The notes beneath the pieces were generated by a model. That model was not told the DNA's origin. It searched no databases and worked only from the letters and a program-made list of their open reading frames with translations. From contig CP059258.1 of the NCBI GenBank assembly GCA_013693795.1, forward strand, positions 1,873,551 through 1,880,123: DNA of 6,573 nt, written 5' to 3'. The translations under genes and the position numbers were made by a program. This DNA is from Anaerolineae bacterium (lineage in GTDB: Bacteria; Chloroflexota; Anaerolineae; SSC4; Amarolineaceae). This document shows positions 5,441 through 6,573 of the stretch, piece after piece; position 1 is the first letter of the stretch; each line of letters begins with the position of its first letter.

Positions 5441-5468
5441 ATTGTAACCGCTTTGTCTGAATTGTCAA
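5441..5468 (-). promoter_or_regulatory. Strong candidate promoter, TTGACA-16-TACAAT
   Basis: On the minus strand, a perfect TTGACA (5468-5463) is followed by a 16-base spacer and TACAAT (5446-5441). It begins right after the DUF2161 stop. It would transcribe a leader of nearly 190 bases, containing the inverted repeat at 5389-5416, before the zinc-ribbon gene at 5245. No convincing coding sequence is seen in that leader. Confidence 0.6.
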
Positions 5469-5478
5469 ACACTCCAAT

Positions 5479-6180
5479 TCACGGTAACTGTTCACCCTGA
5501 CACGGCGGCGTGAACGCACGCAGCACGTGCGCATAGGCCTGTACAGCCTCATGGCCGGCCGCGCTGAGGGTGTAGGTGCCGTGACGGATGCGCGTGAACC
5601 ACCCATAGTAGTTCTGCTGCAAGATTCCGCCGCTGCGCTGAATCCCCGTATCAGCCCGTACTTGGGCCACCGTTGCGGCTTGCGCCGTCGCCAGATAGGC
5701 GGCAATGCGTAGCGCCTGTTCGCGATAGACGGTGACGATGGGCTGGCCGGTGCTGCCGCCCACGTTGTGGTCCCCGTGCGGTGCTCGAATTCATGCAGCA
5801 GCGCGCGCTTGCGCCGGTTGCGTCGCACACCCACGGCCTGCGGCTCCACAACGAGCCCACAGCCGCGGGGCTGTCCTCAGGTTTACCGTCAGCAGGCCCA
5901 GGCCCAGCTGGCGGCACAACCGCTGTATGCTGCGCCAACGGCGTGCCGGCCGCCGACCGTACGCATGGTCGACGGCCAGGTATACGGTATCGCCCAACTG
6001 TTGACGGTCGATGCCCTGCAGAACCAGGGTAAGGTTGAAACGCGACTTCATTTCCACCAGGACTACGTCCCGGTCGCGCACGGCGGTCAGGTCGCAGCCG
6101 GTGACTTCGCCGCGCACCACGTAACCCAGGCCTTCGAAGAACTGTTTGACCGGTCGAACCGGTCTCCGCGCGTTCGCCAT
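5479..6180 (-). CDS. DUF2161 PD-(D/E)XK nuclease-like protein (two frameshifts)
   Basis: Repaired, this is a 233-residue protein. The N-terminal part matches DUF2161, a family of putative PD-(D/E)XK phosphodiesterases of unknown function: KQFFEGLGYVVRGEVTGCDL, VLVEMKSRFNLTLVLQG, DRQQLGDTVYLAV. The likely catalytic residues are D30 and E43-x-K45, with E25 nearby. The middle (LLTV, then RRNRRKRALLHEFEHR) and the C-terminal part (NVGGSTGQPIVTVYREQALR, LQQNYYGWFTRIRHGTYTLS) also fit the family; the latter resembles a winged-helix segment. Breaks occur at GGGG 5867-5870 (repaired by one base fewer) and CCCC 5772-5775 (one base more). These restore RGCGLVVEPQ and RTGDHNVGGS. The start at 6180 has no Shine-Dalgarno sequence but sits at the predicted transcription start. 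The family assignment is from recognition. Confidence 0.78.
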
Positions 6181-6187
6181 GCCGCTG

Positions 6188-6217
6188 ATTATAAGACCAC
6201 GGTGCGGCCATCGGCAA
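6188..6217 (-). promoter_or_regulatory. Promoter giving a probably leaderless DUF2161 mRNA
   Basis: On the minus strand, TTGCCG (6217-6212), an 18-base spacer and a perfect TATAAT (6193-6188) precede the ATG at 6180 by only seven bases. Transcription should therefore begin at or next to the start codon. That agrees with the absence of a Shine-Dalgarno sequence. Confidence 0.6.
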
Positions 6218-6224
6218 ATTGCCG
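6212..6224. promoter_or_regulatory. Inverted repeat overlapping the DUF2161 -35 box
   Basis: CGGCAA-A-TTGCCG is a perfect inverted repeat with 6-base arms and a 1-base centre. Its left arm is the -35 hexamer of the DUF2161 promoter. A repressor bound here would block that promoter, so it is a candidate operator. The sequence alone does not identify a regulator. Confidence 0.45.
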
Positions 6225-6252
6225 GATGGGCCAAATCGTCCGTAACGTAAAT

Positions 6253-6281
6253 TTGCCAAGTTTGTGCCTTCATCGTAAGAT
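6253..6281 (+). promoter_or_regulatory. Candidate promoter for the Trm112-like gene
   Basis: TTGCCA (6253-6258), a 17-base spacer and TAAGAT (6276-6281) predict initiation near 6288, about 64 bases before the ATG at 6352. The leader contains the 10-bp direct repeat GCAGCCTGCT at 6295-6304 and 6311-6320. Confidence 0.4.
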
Positions 6282-6294
6282 GCACCGTGCATCG

Positions 6295-6320
6295 GCAGCC
6301 TGCTTCACGTGCAGCCTGCT
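6295..6320 (+). repeat. Direct repeat GCAGCCTGCT, 16-bp period
   Basis: Two exact 10-base copies (6295-6304 and 6311-6320) are separated by six bases. They lie in the predicted leader of the Trm112-like gene. The repeat could be chance or a binding site; there is no other support. Confidence 0.4.
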
Positions 6321-6351
6321 GACGCTGATACTACGTTGGAGACAAACCACC

Positions 6352-6573
6352 ATGAAGAAAGCTCTCGCATGGCTGCTTCCCTTGACTCTGATCGCCGTCG
6401 TGGTCATTATCGTGCTGCGCCGATTCCTGAGTCAGGACCAGACAGTCGACTTCAGCGGGACACGCGGACCCGATGACTGGACGTCCCAAGAGATCGACGA
6501 ATCGCAGCTGGGCGGTGAAGTCAGCCCCGACCTGCTGCAGATTCTGGTTTGCCCATTGGACAAGGGCCCTGAC
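6352..6573 (+). CDS. Membrane-anchored Trm112-like protein, N-terminal part
   Basis: Seventy-four codons are present before the window ends, with no stop. Residues 5-22 (LAWLLPLTLIAVVVIIVL) form one membrane helix, followed by RR, so the rest should be cytoplasmic. After an acidic linker rich in Asp, Glu and Gln, residues 61-74 read LLQILVCPLDKGPD. This is the opening of a Trm112 / UPF0434 zinc-ribbon domain, usually LLxILxCPxCKGxL. Here the second cysteine of the CPxC motif is Asp, a variant that would weaken or change metal binding unless later residues compensate. Trm112 proteins normally partner methyltransferases and are soluble, so the anchor is unusual. The Shine-Dalgarno sequence is a GGAG about ten bases upstream of the ATG. 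The family call is moderately sure; the role is unknown. Confidence 0.7.
   Translation, partial: MKKALAWLLPLTLIAVVVIIVLRRFLSQDQTVDFSGTRGPDDWTSQEIDESQLGGEVSPDLLQILVCPLDKGPD

Noticed and set aside
6149..6164. Palindromic ACCGGTCGAACCGGT
   Set aside because: It lies inside DUF2161 coding sequence and is explained by the repeated residues RPVRPV.
6181..6285. Upstream start at 6285 for DUF2161 (MHLTMKAQTWQ)
   Set aside because: This extension spans the TATAAT promoter and the palindrome, and the family similarity begins just after the ATG at 6180.
5651..6292. Minus-strand 213-residue frame overlapping DUF2161
   Set aside because: It is an alternate frame of the DUF2161 gene and contains no family motif.

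Overview
ORGANISM. The window looks like a chromosomal segment of a bacterium with fairly high GC content, most plausibly a member of the Chloroflexota. The reasons are the exported cohesin- and dockerin-like proteins in a non-cellulosomal setting, a DUF2161-type nuclease-like protein, and small zinc-ribbon proteins with acidic tails. This is inference from protein style; there is no phylogenetic marker. LAYOUT. (1) Positions 1-669, minus strand: a sigma70-like promoter drives a selenocysteine tRNA (anticodon UCA). It is followed by a 115-residue hypothetical protein whose stop overlaps (ATGA) the start of a truncated esterase-like gene. (2) Positions 688-962: a perfect hairpin, two 20-bp direct repeats exactly 21 bp apart, and a good plus-strand promoter just downstream of them. 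(3) Positions 963-4076, plus strand: four exported-protein genes. The first is soluble and carries a cohesin-like domain plus a two-repeat dockerin-like tail. The next two are paralogues with four conserved cysteines and a C-terminal membrane anchor. The fourth is a classical cohesin-like protein with the same type of anchor. A strong intrinsic terminator sits between the second and third genes, and a 26-codon ORF with a Shine-Dalgarno sequence lies between the first and second. (4) Positions 4125-5245, minus strand: three small zinc-ribbon proteins, two of them with extremely acidic tails, ending in a strong terminator. (5) Positions 5479-6217, minus strand: a DUF2161 PD-(D/E)XK-like protein, probably translated from a leaderless mRNA. 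(6) Positions 6253-6573, plus strand: the start of a membrane-anchored Trm112-like protein. HOW IT MAY WORK. The plus-strand cluster reads as a small surface system in which a secreted cohesin/dockerin protein could dock to membrane-anchored cohesin-like partners. This is a hypothesis, because partner specificity cannot be read from sequence. SEQUENCE QUALITY. Five genes contain twelve reading-frame breaks in all. Ten are repaired by adding one base to a short run of identical bases, and two by removing one. That pattern fits sequencing or assembly indels better than biological decay, so the interrupted genes are described here as repaired proteins with the break positions given.
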